Shown here piece by piece: positions 17,952-26,089 of a stretch of 64,000 nt of DNA (positions are counted from its first letter, which is position 1; each line of letters starts with the position of its first letter). The stretch spans positions 620,001 through 684,000 of the forward strand of contig NZ_FODC01000001.1 in the NCBI RefSeq assembly GCF_900110275.1. The letters are read 5' to 3'. A program made the translations under genes and the position numbers. This stretch comes from Duganella sp. CF517 (GTDB lineage Bacteria > Pseudomonadota > Gammaproteobacteria > Burkholderiales > Burkholderiaceae_D). The notes beneath the pieces are model-generated. The model was not told the DNA's origin. It saw nothing but the letters and a program-made list of their open reading frames with translations, and did no database searches.

Positions 17952-18608
17952 TCAGTCGACGGCGGCCATGGCCAGCCACAGCAACAGCGCGCACGGCAAC
18001 AGCAAACCGTTGAAGCCGACCGCGACAAACGCCAGCGCGCCGCCCATGCAGCCGAGCGCGAACGCCAGCACCGGCCAGGCCAGTTTCTTGCAGCGGCCCA
18101 TCGCCTCCGGGTCGCCCCGCGCCGAATCGACCAGATCGATCACCAGTTGCGTGACGTTGCCGGTCATGACGGTGGTGGCGGCCGATTTACCCAGCAGCAG
18201 CTTGCCGTAGGCGTTCTGCACCGCCATCGCGCCGGCGCACAGCATGCCGGTCGCCATGCTCAGCGGCGCGTCGGCCGAGACGATGGGCGCCGCCAGCCAC
18301 GCGCAGGCCACCGTCGCCACCATCAGCAGCAGCTGCGTCAGGAAGCTGTTGCGCAACTGCTTGCCGCCGGAGCGCTGCCAGCGCAGGATCAGCAGGCGCG
18401 CGATCGCCACGAACAGCATAAACACCGGGAACACCAGCAGCTTGAGGAAGATCTCCGGCGCCGCCTGCACCACCGAGCGCCCGATCAGCACGAAGTTGCC
18501 GGTGACATGCGCCGTGAACAATCCGAACAGGCCGATAAAGCCCAGCGTGTCGACGTAGCCGGCCAAGAAGCCGAGCGTGACGCCCTGTTTGATATCACCG
18601 CGTTCCAT
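17952..18608 (-). CDS. DUF1275 (YoaK-like) membrane protein
   Basis: A 218-residue, very hydrophobic protein with about six membrane helices. The Ala-Gly-Tyr-Val-Asp-Thr-Leu-Gly-Phe start and the Phe-Thr-Ala-His-Val-Thr-Gly-Asn segment are the hallmarks of DUF1275, a family of unknown function, sometimes annotated YoaK. It is the last gene of a leftward operon; its ATG at 18608 overlaps the end of the DoxX gene by 14 bases, so translation is coupled. Confidence 0.9.
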   Translation of the reverse strand: MERGDIKQGVTLGFLAGYVDTLGFIGLFGLFTAHVTGNFVLIGRSVVQAAPEIFLKLLVFPVFMLFVAIARLLILRWQRSGGKQLRNSFLTQLLLMVATVACAWLAAPIVSADAPLSMATGMLCAGAMAVQNAYGKLLLGKSAATTVMTGNVTQLVIDLVDSARGDPEAMGRCKKLAWPVLAFALGCMGGALAFVAVGFNGLLLPCALLLWLAMAAVD

Positions 18609-19017
18609 CCTTACCTTTCTGAATATCGTACCAGGCCACCAGCACGAAAGCGCCGGTCAAGCCCAGGTGTTCGAAAAAGCCGTTTTCGGCCATGAAGCGC
18701 GCCGGCCCGGTCACCTCCCAAAAGCGGTTGGCCATGAAGGTGGCCATCAAGGTGAACACCGCCAGGTAGCCGGCGCCCAGCCAGCGGTAGAAGCCGGCCA
18801 GTATCATCAGCGAGGCGCCGATTTCGCCGCCGATCACCACGGCGGCCATCGGCGCCGGCGGCGACACGCCGAAGTGCTGCATCTCGGCGACGGCGCCGCC
18901 GAAGTCGGTGAGCTTGACGATGCCCCCCTGCAGATACGCGGAGCACAGCAGCAGCAGACCGCACCAGCGCACCCACGGGGCGCGCAAAAACGCCGGGAAG
19001 TCGTGTGGGAAACCCAT
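18595..19017 (-). CDS. DoxX-family membrane protein
   Basis: A 140-residue protein with four predicted membrane helices in DoxX arrangement, including the Gly-Gly-Ile-Val-Lys-Leu-Thr-Asp-Phe-Gly-Gly segment after helix 1 and a Gly-Glu-Ile-Gly-Ala-Ser-Leu segment in helix 2. The ATG at 19017 lies two bases after the amidohydrolase stop (TGA, two bases, ATG), which decides the start over the longer in-frame extension. DoxX proteins are inner-membrane proteins linked to thiosulfate/sulfur or redox functions in some organisms; here the role is unknown. It is the third gene of the XapX operon. Confidence 0.9.
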   Translation of the reverse strand: MGFPHDFPAFLRAPWVRWCGLLLLCSAYLQGGIVKLTDFGGAVAEMQHFGVSPPAPMAAVVIGGEIGASLMILAGFYRWLGAGYLAVFTLMATFMANRFWEVTGPARFMAENGFFEHLGLTGAFVLVAWYDIQKGKDGTR

Positions 19018-19019
19018 CG

Positions 19020-20963
19020 TCACACCGCCCAGCAGGCGCAGCCCAGCGCGCCCCAGAAGCTTTTCAGGTCGGCGATCGGCAGCTTGCTGGTCCACGCCGT
19101 GGCGTGCTGGTGGCCGTGCACATTGCACTGCTTGGCGCAGCCGCAGGCGGCCTGCTGCTCGCGCAACTGCGCCTGCTGGCGCTTGCGCTGTTCCAGTTCC
19201 TTGAGGGCGGCGCGGTTGTTGCCGATCTGCTCGCCCCAGCCGGCGTAGCCGCCGAAGCGGCGCACCGGCGACCAGTCGGGCATGGCCGGCGGCGGCGCCT
19301 CGTCGTGGCCGGCGAACTCCCCGGCCGCGTAGACGATCTTGCCGCCGACGATGGTCAGGCGCGAACTCATATCGGCGATCTCGCTTTCGGCGCAGGCGTA
19401 GAAATCCTTGTCCGGCACGATCAGGTCGGCCAGCTGGCCGGCCTCGATGCGGCCCTTCTTGCCCTCCTCGTTCGAGAACCAGGTGGTGTTTTCGGTCCAC
19501 ATGCGCAGCGCCGTTTCGCGGTCCAGGCAATTGGCGCGCGGGTACAGCTGCATGCCGCCCACGGTTTTACCGGTGATCATCCAGGCCAGCGACACCCACG
19601 GGTTGTACGAGGCGACGCGGGTGGCGTCGGTGCCGGCGGAGACCTTCACCCCGGCCTCGAGGATCTTCTTGACCGGCGGCGTGGCCTCGGCCGCGCCGTG
19701 CCCGTAACGCTCGACGAAGTATTCGCCCTGGTAGGCCATGCGGTGCTGCACGGCGACGCCGCCGCCCAGCGCGGCGATGCGGTCGATCGACTGGTCGGAA
19801 ATGGTTTCGGCGTGGTCGAAGAACCAGTTCAGTCCCGCCAGCGGGATGTCCTGGTTGACCTTCTCGAACACGTCGAGCGCGCGGCTGATGGTCTCGTCGT
19901 AGGTGGCGTGCATGCGCCACGGCCAGCGGTTCTGCGCCAGCACCCGCACCACGCCTTCCAGGTCGTCTTCCATATTGTCCGGCATGTCGGGACGCGGCTG
20001 GCGGAAGTCCTCGAAATCGGCCGCCGAGAAGGTCAGCATTTCGCCGGCGCCGTTGTGGCGGAAGTAGTCGTCGCCCTGCTGGTAGGTCACGCTTTGCGTC
20101 CAGTTGAGGAAGTCCTCTTTTTCCTGCGTCGGCTTTTGCGTGAACAGGTTGTAGGCCAGGCGTATCGTCAGTTGCTTGGCGTCCGACAGCTGCTGGATCA
20201 CCTGATAGTCCTCGGGATAATTCTGGAAGCCGCCGCCGGCGTCGATGGCGCCGGTCACGCCGAGGCGATTGAGTTCGCGCATGAAGTGGCGGGTCGAGTT
20301 GACCTGGTATTCCAGCGGCAGCTTCGGCCCCTTGGCCAGCGTTTGGTACAGGATGGCGGCGTTGGGCTTGGCCAGCAGCAGGCCGGTCGGATTGCCGGCG
20401 GCGTCGCGCAGGATCTCGCCGCCGTGCGGCGCCGGCGTGTTCTTGTCGTAGCCGACTGCGCGCAGCGCGGCGCCGTTGAGCAAGGCGCGGTCGTACAGGT
20501 GCAGGATGAACACCGGCGTGTCCGGCGCCACCGCGTTCAATTCGGCGATGGTCGGCAGGCGCTTCTCGGCGAATTGGTGTTCGGTGAAGCCGCCCACCAC
20601 GCGCACCCACTGGGGCGCCGGCGTGATCGCCACCTGCGCCTTGAGCATCTCCATCGCGTCGGCCAGGCTGCGCACGCCGTCCCAGCGCAGCTCCAGGTTG
20701 AAATTCAGGCCGCCACGGATGATGTGGCAGTGGTTGTCGATCAGCCCTGGCAGCACGCGCTTGCCCTGCAGGTCGATGACCCTGGTGGCCGGACCGGCCA
20801 GCGACATGATCTCGTTGGCGCGGCCGACGTGGGTGAAGCGGCCATCCTTGATGGCCACCGCTTCCGCGTGCGGATTGGAGCGGTCCAGGGTGGTGAACAG
20901 GCCCCGGTGCAAAATCAGGTCGGGGCTGGCGTGGCTGGAGTTGGAGGTGGAGGGGGTCATCAT
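19020..20963 (-). CDS. amidohydrolase (YtcJ-like) with Cys/His-rich C-terminal tail
   Basis: A 647-residue metal-dependent hydrolase. The N-terminal composite strand (Leu-Pro-Gly-Leu-Ile-Asp-Asn-His-Cys-His) carries the two metal-binding His, a further His is in FFDHAE, and the catalytic Asp lies in SAGTDATR. This is the layout of the YtcJ-like branch of amidohydrolases, which cleave amides or related bonds of unknown substrates. Unusually, after the normal barrel the protein has about 90 more residues. These hold a Gln/Arg-rich helix, a CGC-x3-C segment, an HGHQH segment and a C-terminal CAC two residues before the end. No signal peptide is visible. It overlaps xapX by four bases. Confidence 0.92.
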   Translation of the reverse strand: MMTPSTSNSSHASPDLILHRGLFTTLDRSNPHAEAVAIKDGRFTHVGRANEIMSLAGPATRVIDLQGKRVLPGLIDNHCHIIRGGLNFNLELRWDGVRSLADAMEMLKAQVAITPAPQWVRVVGGFTEHQFAEKRLPTIAELNAVAPDTPVFILHLYDRALLNGAALRAVGYDKNTPAPHGGEILRDAAGNPTGLLLAKPNAAILYQTLAKGPKLPLEYQVNSTRHFMRELNRLGVTGAIDAGGGFQNYPEDYQVIQQLSDAKQLTIRLAYNLFTQKPTQEKEDFLNWTQSVTYQQGDDYFRHNGAGEMLTFSAADFEDFRQPRPDMPDNMEDDLEGVVRVLAQNRWPWRMHATYDETISRALDVFEKVNQDIPLAGLNWFFDHAETISDQSIDRIAALGGGVAVQHRMAYQGEYFVERYGHGAAEATPPVKKILEAGVKVSAGTDATRVASYNPWVSLAWMITGKTVGGMQLYPRANCLDRETALRMWTENTTWFSNEEGKKGRIEAGQLADLIVPDKDFYACAESEIADMSSRLTIVGGKIVYAAGEFAGHDEAPPPAMPDWSPVRRFGGYAGWGEQIGNNRAALKELEQRKRQQAQLREQQAACGCAKQCNVHGHQHATAWTSKLPIADLKSFWGALGCACWAV

Positions 20964-21235
20964 GCTTTCCTTTTGGTTTGATCTTCAGTCTGCGCGCCGG
21001 GCAACTGGCCGAAGCAATGCGGCTTGACGTGGTCTTCGATCCACGATGCCTGCTTGGCCTGGGCATGCGGCGGTTGCCACAGTTGGCGCAGCAACGGCGG
21101 CACCTGCTCGCCGAGCAGGATGCCCAGCAGGCCGACCAGCGCGATGACCGGCGGCGCCGGCGAGCGCACGTTCAGGAATCCATAGATGATCCCGACCAGC
21201 AGGCCGGTGGCGATCGAGACGATGTAAATTTTCAT
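20960..21235 (-). CDS. XapX domain small membrane protein
   Basis: A 91-residue protein that begins with two membrane helices. It contains the segment Gly-Phe-Leu-Asn-Val-Arg-Ser-Pro-Ala-Pro-Pro-Val-Ile-Ala-Leu-Val-Gly characteristic of the XapX (DUF1427) family, which is about 50-60 residues long. The remaining 35 residues form a soluble tail with two His and one Cys. Its TGA overlaps the ATG of the amidohydrolase (ATGA), so it is the first gene of the operon XapX > amidohydrolase > DoxX > DUF1275. Confidence 0.9.
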   Translation of the reverse strand: MKIYIVSIATGLLVGIIYGFLNVRSPAPPVIALVGLLGILLGEQVPPLLRQLWQPPHAQAKQASWIEDHVKPHCFGQLPGAQTEDQTKRKA

Positions 21236-21467
21236 GGCTGGCTCCTTAAAGCTAAAACTGTACTCCCTGAGCCGCGGGCCGCGCCCCTGCCTTTGTGCCA
21301 GTGGACGCCACCGGCGGCGGTGCTGTTGCCCGAACAATGTCACAAGCGGTGGGGTTTGAACATACCCCGATCTAGGTATGCCTTCCACCCCGGATCGGGG
21401 CGTGGCAAACGCGTCGAAAACGCTTAAGCTGGCTACCAGAAATGCAAACCAGCGAGGGCCGACAGAC

Positions 21468-21875
21468 ATGCGTGGATTCAGTACCAGCTTTCCGCGCGGC
21501 GGCGGCGGCGTCGGCCTGCTGCTCCTGCGGCTGGCAGTGGCCCTGCAACTCCTGTCCGAGACCTTGTTCAGCGCAGTGTCGCCATGGTGGCTAACCATGC
21601 TGCCGGCCGGCCTGGCGGCCTTGCTGTCGGTGCTGCTGACGGTGCTGTTGGTGCTCGGCATGCTGACACCGGTGGCCGGCGCCGTCGCCACGCTCTGCCA
21701 GTTGGCGTGCCTTGGCCACGCCGGCTGGTCGCAGGCCTCGCCGTGCATCGTCGGCGCCTTCACCGCCGCCGCGCTGGTGCTGCTGGGGCCGGGCGCCTAC
21801 GCGGCGGACGCGCGGCTGTTCGGCCGCCGCCGACTGGTGCTGCCGGCCAGCGCCGCGGACCACAACCGATTTTAG
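21468..21875 (+). CDS. DoxX-like membrane protein
   Basis: A 135-residue membrane protein with about four hydrophobic helices separated by short loops, including a Trp-Trp-Leu loop after helix 1 and a Pro-Val-Ala-Gly-Ala turn. The arrangement resembles small DoxX-type proteins, but identity is weak. I prefer the ATG at 21468, preceded by GAGGG, because it starts just before the Gly-rich first helix; the in-frame ATG at 21378 adds a basic, unlikely extension. The LuxR gene follows 26 bases later, so the two are probably one transcript divergent from the XapX operon. Confidence 0.75.
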   Translation: MRGFSTSFPRGGGGVGLLLLRLAVALQLLSETLFSAVSPWWLTMLPAGLAALLSVLLTVLLVLGMLTPVAGAVATLCQLACLGHAGWSQASPCIVGAFTAAALVLLGPGAYAADARLFGRRRLVLPASAADHNRF

Positions 21876-21901
21876 TCAGACGTTCATTTGGGAGTAACGA
21901 C

Positions 21902-22603
21902 ATGCGACTCGATAGCAAAACCTGGCCACAGACGGCCATGGGAGGTAGCAATGGGACCGCCGCCATCCTCCATCAGGGCGAAAAAATCAATGTGCTGGTG
22001 GCGCACGCGGACGCCATCGTCAACGCCGGCCTGGCCGCGCTGCTCGGCGCCGGCGCCGACATCGCGGTCCGCAGCGGCCTCGCCGCCGACGACGCCTTTC
22101 TCTGCGGCGCCGACGTCGTCATCGCCGACCACAAAGGCGCGCTGGAACACATGCGCCGGCGCGCCGAAGCGCAGCACGGCCAGATCGAACAACTGCCCAA
22201 GGTATTGATCGTCACGCAGCTGGACCGCGAGTGGGAAGTGCGCACGGCGATGATGGCCGGCGTGCACGGCTACCTGCTGCAAAACAGCCCCGCCGACCAG
22301 CTGCTGTCGGCGGTGCGTTCGCTGAGCCGGGGCATGCGCTACCTGAGCGCGGACTTGAGCCGCTGCGTGGCCGACAGCTTTACCCGCATCGGCCTGACCA
22401 GCCGCGAAACCGACGTGCTGCAGTTGCTGGCACAAGGCCAGTGCAACAAGTCGATCGCGCGCGAACTGGGGATCGGCGTCGGCACCGTCAAGACGCACGT
22501 CAAAGGCCTTTTCGACAAGCTTGGCGCAACGGCACGCACCCACGCGGTAGTGCTGGCCACGCGCCGGGGACTGGTCGGCGACGGCGCCCATAGCCAGCAC
22601 TGA
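21902..22603 (+). CDS. LuxR/NarL-type regulator with degenerate receiver domain
   Basis: A 233-residue regulator; GGAG stands seven bases before the ATG at 21902. The C-terminal helix-turn-helix is intact (Leu-Thr-Ser-Arg-Glu-Thr-Asp-Val-Leu, then Ile-Gly-Val-Gly-Thr-Val-Lys-Thr-His-Val-Lys). The N-terminal receiver keeps the acceptor-position Asp (VVIADHK). However, the acidic pair after strand 1 is replaced by His-Ala (VLVAHADA) and the conserved Lys near the end of the domain is Gln (GYLLQNSP). Classical phospho-switching is therefore doubtful. A stretch of about 30 residues before the receiver has no counterpart in ordinary NarL proteins. Confidence 0.88.
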   Translation: MRLDSKTWPQTAMGGSNGTAAILHQGEKINVLVAHADAIVNAGLAALLGAGADIAVRSGLAADDAFLCGADVVIADHKGALEHMRRRAEAQHGQIEQLPKVLIVTQLDREWEVRTAMMAGVHGYLLQNSPADQLLSAVRSLSRGMRYLSADLSRCVADSFTRIGLTSRETDVLQLLAQGQCNKSIARELGIGVGTVKTHVKGLFDKLGATARTHAVVLATRRGLVGDGAHSQH

Positions 22604-22680
22604 CCGCGTCCTCCCTCCCTATCGGCTGGCGACACGAATAGGCGTTGTCTGTTCGCGCATAACCCCTGTAAAATCGCGGC

Positions 22681-23010
22681 ATGCACGCAATGACGCTCTC
22701 GCCGGCCACACAACATCGCAACACGCGCTACCAGCGCGTGGTGATGTTGTTCGTGCTGGTGTTCCTGGCGCTGCAACTGATCGGGGCCGTGTCGCATACG
22801 CACGCCTACGCCGACGACCACAAAAGCGATTGCGCGGCGTGCGAAATCACCGACATGCCGTTCGGCGCGCCGCCACCGCCGGCGCAAGTGGTGCCGACGG
22901 CCTCGCTGGTCGCCTACGCCGTCACCGCGCTGCCGCGCCAGGCCTGGATCGCCAGCGCCGGCTACCTCATTCCTCCTTCGCACGCCCCGCCCTTCGCTGT
23001 TCTCTGCTGA
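22681..23010 (+). CDS. DUF2946-like small exported protein
   Basis: A 109-residue protein with one N-terminal hydrophobic helix (about 20-36), then a Ser-His-Thr-His-Ala motif and an Asp-Cys-Ala-Ala-Cys pair around residue 57, followed by a Pro-rich part. Small proteins with this His/Cys pattern are often encoded immediately upstream of metal-related TonB receptors and are annotated as DUF2946. A second ATG three codons in is possible as the start. It lies 128 bases before the TonB-dependent receptor. A role in metal sensing or transfer is inference only. Confidence 0.65.
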   Translation: MHAMTLSPATQHRNTRYQRVVMLFVLVFLALQLIGAVSHTHAYADDHKSDCAACEITDMPFGAPPPPAQVVPTASLVAYAVTALPRQAWIASAGYLIPPSHAPPFAVLC

Positions 23011-23138
23011 CCTGACGTCACCGTACCAACCGTAACGCCCCATTGCGCGAATCTGCGCAGCCGCGCGCCTGCCCGACACGTTTCGATATGTGGCGTGCGG
23101 CCGGCGGCCGCACGCGCCTGAACATTCAAGGATCGAAC

Positions 23139-25295
23139 ATGCACCGCACTCCACAACTCCGTACCCTGCCACTGCTGCTGGCCGCCGCCTTTTACGCCTC
23201 CCACGCCCACGCCGAGGACACGCCCGCCGCCGATGGCGCTCCCGCCGCACCGGTGCAGCAGGTCGACATCGTCGCCCACCTGAAAAGCGCGCGCATCGAC
23301 CTGTCGCCCAACGTCGGCACCACCGTCTATTCGATCGACCGCCACATGATCGACCAGCTGGGCCAGGGCGACAACACGCCGTTCAACGAAGTGCTGCTGC
23401 GCCTCCCGGGCGTGGCCCAGGACTCCAAGGCGTCCGGCTCGATCCACGTGCGCGACGACCACGCCAACGTGCAGTACCGCGTCAACGGCGTGCAGCTGCC
23501 GGAGAGTATCACCGGCTTCGGCCAGTCGATCGATACCCGCTTCGTGCAGCAGACCGATTTCATCACCGGCGCGCTGCCGGCGCAATTCGGCCTGCGCACC
23601 GCCGGCATCGTCGACATCCAGACCAAGGAAGGCACGGGCAAATCGGGCGGCCGCATCGGCGTACTGGTGGGAAGCCATGACTACGTCGCGCCGAGCGCGG
23701 AATTCTTCGGCAACCAGGGCGCCTTCAACTACTACCTTTCCGGCAGCTATCTGACCAATAAGATGGGCATCGAAAACCCGCTGCCGACGCGCGACGCCAT
23801 CCACAACGAAACCAAACAGGCCAAATCGTTCGGCAGCCTGTCGTGGTTCCTCGACGACCAAACCCGTTTGGGCCTGATGTTCGGCACCTATAACGGCCGC
23901 TTCCAGATCCCGAACAATCCGGACCAGGCGCCGGCGTTTTCGCTCACCGGCCAAAGCGATGCCGCCGCCGGCACCAGCACCTTGCCGTCGTCGCAGCTCG
24001 ACGAGCGCCAACGCGAGGTCAATCGCTTCCTGGTGCTGTCGCTGCAAAAGAGCCTGGGCGACCTGAATTACCAGGTCTCGGCCTTCCATCAATACTCCGA
24101 GCTGCATTACACGCCGGACCCGGTGGGCGATCTGGTGTACAACGGCGTCGGATCGGATACCCTGCGTTCGAACTCCTCCAGCGGCGTGCAGTTCGACGCC
24201 AGCTATAAACTGAACGACTCCCATACGGTGCGCACCGGCCTGGCCTACTCGCGCCAGAACACGCACAGCGACAACAGCGTCTCCGTGTTCGACATGAACG
24301 CCGACGGCACCCAGGCCGGCACCGATCCACGCACCATCGTCGACAACAGCCGCCAGGTCGGCAAGCTGTCGAGCATCTACCTGCAGGATGAATGGCATAT
24401 CGCCGCTCCGCTGACCCTGAACTACGGTCTGCGCTACGACAAGGTGTCGGCCTTCATCAACGAGCACCAATGGAGTCCGCGCGCGAATTTGGCCTACCAG
24501 CTGTCCAGCGACACGACGCTGCACGCCGGCTATTCGCGCTATTTCACGCCGCCACCGCAGGAATTGGCCGCGCAGTCCAGCATCGACAAGTACGCCGGCA
24601 CGTCGAACGCGCCGGAAGTGCCGGTGTCGGACAACGTCAAAGCCGAACGCACCAACTATTTCGACGCCGGCCTGAGCCACAAATTCAACGAGCGGTTGAC
24701 GGTGACGGCGGACGCCTACTACAAGAAGATCCACAACATGCTAGACGAAGGCCAGTTCGGCCAGGCGCTGATCCTGTCGCCGTTTAATTACGATCGCGGC
24801 TACGCCAAGGGGCTGGAACTGTCGGCCGTCTACAACGAGAAGAATTGGGGCGCCTTCCTGAACGTGACGTCGCAAAAGGCCAAGGCGGAGAACATCACCT
24901 CCGGCCAGTCGCTGTTCGCGCCCGACGAACTGGCGTACATCGCCAACCACTACATCTTCGTCGACCACGACCAGACCTACACCGTCTCGGGCGGGGCGCA
25001 CTACCACTTCGGCGACTCGCAGGTCAGTGGCGACGTCCTGTATGGCAGCGGCCTGCGTATGACGCCGGACGGCGGCGCGCCGAATTCGGGCGCGCTACCG
25101 GGCTACGTCACGGCCAACCTGACGCTCACGCATGACTGGAAAAACACCCCGGTCGGCAATGTCGAAGGGCGGCTGGCGGTGATCAACCTGTTCGACCGGT
25201 CCTACCTGCTGCGCGACGGCTCCGGCGTCGGCGTCGGCGCGCCGCAGTACGGTGCGCGCCGCACGCTGTACGCGGGCCTGTCGACCAGCTTCTGA
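23139..25295 (+). CDS. TonB-dependent outer membrane receptor
   Basis: A 718-residue outer-membrane receptor. AAGGA precedes the ATG at 23139, which opens a signal peptide ending Ser-His-Ala-His-Ala; an upstream in-frame ATG at 23043 gives an implausible leader. The plug domain (about 40-150) includes Leu-Leu-Arg-Leu-Pro-Gly-Val, and the barrel runs to a terminal Phe as expected for BamA recognition. The mature N-terminus is short and lacks a signalling domain. With the DUF2946-like gene upstream, a metal or metallophore substrate is plausible but unproven. A separate MarR unit follows 134 bases downstream. Confidence 0.92.
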   Translation: MHRTPQLRTLPLLLAAAFYASHAHAEDTPAADGAPAAPVQQVDIVAHLKSARIDLSPNVGTTVYSIDRHMIDQLGQGDNTPFNEVLLRLPGVAQDSKASGSIHVRDDHANVQYRVNGVQLPESITGFGQSIDTRFVQQTDFITGALPAQFGLRTAGIVDIQTKEGTGKSGGRIGVLVGSHDYVAPSAEFFGNQGAFNYYLSGSYLTNKMGIENPLPTRDAIHNETKQAKSFGSLSWFLDDQTRLGLMFGTYNGRFQIPNNPDQAPAFSLTGQSDAAAGTSTLPSSQLDERQREVNRFLVLSLQKSLGDLNYQVSAFHQYSELHYTPDPVGDLVYNGVGSDTLRSNSSSGVQFDASYKLNDSHTVRTGLAYSRQNTHSDNSVSVFDMNADGTQAGTDPRTIVDNSRQVGKLSSIYLQDEWHIAAPLTLNYGLRYDKVSAFINEHQWSPRANLAYQLSSDTTLHAGYSRYFTPPPQELAAQSSIDKYAGTSNAPEVPVSDNVKAERTNYFDAGLSHKFNERLTVTADAYYKKIHNMLDEGQFGQALILSPFNYDRGYAKGLELSAVYNEKNWGAFLNVTSQKAKAENITSGQSLFAPDELAYIANHYIFVDHDQTYTVSGGAHYHFGDSQVSGDVLYGSGLRMTPDGGAPNSGALPGYVTANLTLTHDWKNTPVGNVEGRLAVINLFDRSYLLRDGSGVGVGAPQYGARRTLYAGLSTSF

Positions 25296-25385
25296 ACATG
25301 AGCGCCGACGCCGGAAGCAACGCCGGCGCCGGCCTCGATTTTTTCGCCGCCGCGCGGTTGCCGCCGCACGATCCAAAATAATGAT

Positions 25386-25402
25386 TAGGAGTCCTTGCTA
25401 AT
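25386..25402 (+). promoter_or_regulatory. candidate MarR operator, copy 1
   Basis: TAGGAGTCCTTGCTAAT, containing the odd palindrome AGGA-G-TCCT. It overlaps the -35 region of the marR promoter, so binding would block its own transcription. It matches copy 2 (26098-26114, opposite strand) at 15 of 17 positions. Confidence 0.75.
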
Positions 25403-25422
25403 CTCGAATCACTGTGTATAAT
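25395..25422 (+). promoter_or_regulatory. sigma70-like promoter of the marR gene
   Basis: TTGCTA at 25395-25400, a 16-base spacer, then a perfect TATAAT at 25417-25422. The expected transcription start is about 25429-25430, which coincides with the ATG at 25430; the mRNA would then be leaderless. The alternative ATG at 25421 lies inside the -10 box. Confidence 0.75.
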
Positions 25423-25429
25423 GCAGGGC

Positions 25430-26083
25430 ATGGACACCAAATCAGACAACCCGTGGAAGGATACGCCGGAGATCTCCGCCCGTATCGTCACCGCCATCGG
25501 ACGCATCGCCAGCGTGATGCGCTCCGGGATGTGGGAGTTTGCGACGGCCGAAAACCTGAACCCGGCGCAGGCCGAAATCCTGCAGCTGCTGCAAAGCCGT
25601 TCCCAGGGCGTGCGCCTGTCCTGGCTGGCGGCGCAGCTGTCGATCAGCGCCGCCAGCGCCAGCGATTCGGTATCGGCGCTGGTGTCCAAGGGTTTGCTGT
25701 ACAAGGCCCGCGCCGAGGACGACGGCCGCGCCACCGCATTGTTCCTGACGGAGGAAGGCGCGGCGATGGCGGCCCGCATCGGCGGCGCGCTCGGATTCGC
25801 GGAGGACGCCGCCGCCGCCCTGCCGGTGGCGCGGCAGACCGAATTATTGAGCGGCTTGTTTAAATTGATCGCGCAGTTGCAGAAGACCGACCGGTTTCCC
25901 GAGATGCGCGCCTGCCTGTCGTGCCAGTTTTTCGAACCAAACCGCCACCCGGGCAAATCCGCGCCGCATCACTGCGCGATGCTCAATGTGCCGCTGTCGG
26001 TCGCGCTGCTGCGGCTCGACTGCCCGGAACAGCTGCCGGCCGATCCGGCCACCAGGCAGCGCAACTGGAAGGTGTTCGCCTGA
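25430..26083 (+). CDS. MarR-family regulator with C-terminal four-cysteine motif
   Basis: A 217-residue regulator. Residues about 20-130 form a MarR winged helix (Ser-Trp-Leu-Ala-Ala-Gln-Leu-Ser-Ile-Ser recognition region, then the Glu-Asp-Asp-Gly-Arg-Ala wing). An extension of about 60 residues follows with Cys162-Leu-Ser-Cys165, Cys182 preceded by His-His, and Cys198. This arrangement could bind a metal or an Fe-S cluster or act as a thiol switch. I start at 25430 rather than 25421 because the -10 box overlaps the earlier ATG. A 17-bp operator-like element occurs in its own promoter and in the promoter of the AhpD-redoxin pair downstream, so it very likely controls both. Confidence 0.9.
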   Translation: MDTKSDNPWKDTPEISARIVTAIGRIASVMRSGMWEFATAENLNPAQAEILQLLQSRSQGVRLSWLAAQLSISAASASDSVSALVSKGLLYKARAEDDGRATALFLTEEGAAMAARIGGALGFAEDAAAALPVARQTELLSGLFKLIAQLQKTDRFPEMRACLSCQFFEPNRHPGKSAPHHCAMLNVPLSVALLRLDCPEQLPADPATRQRNWKVFA

Positions 26084-26089
26084 TTTTTT

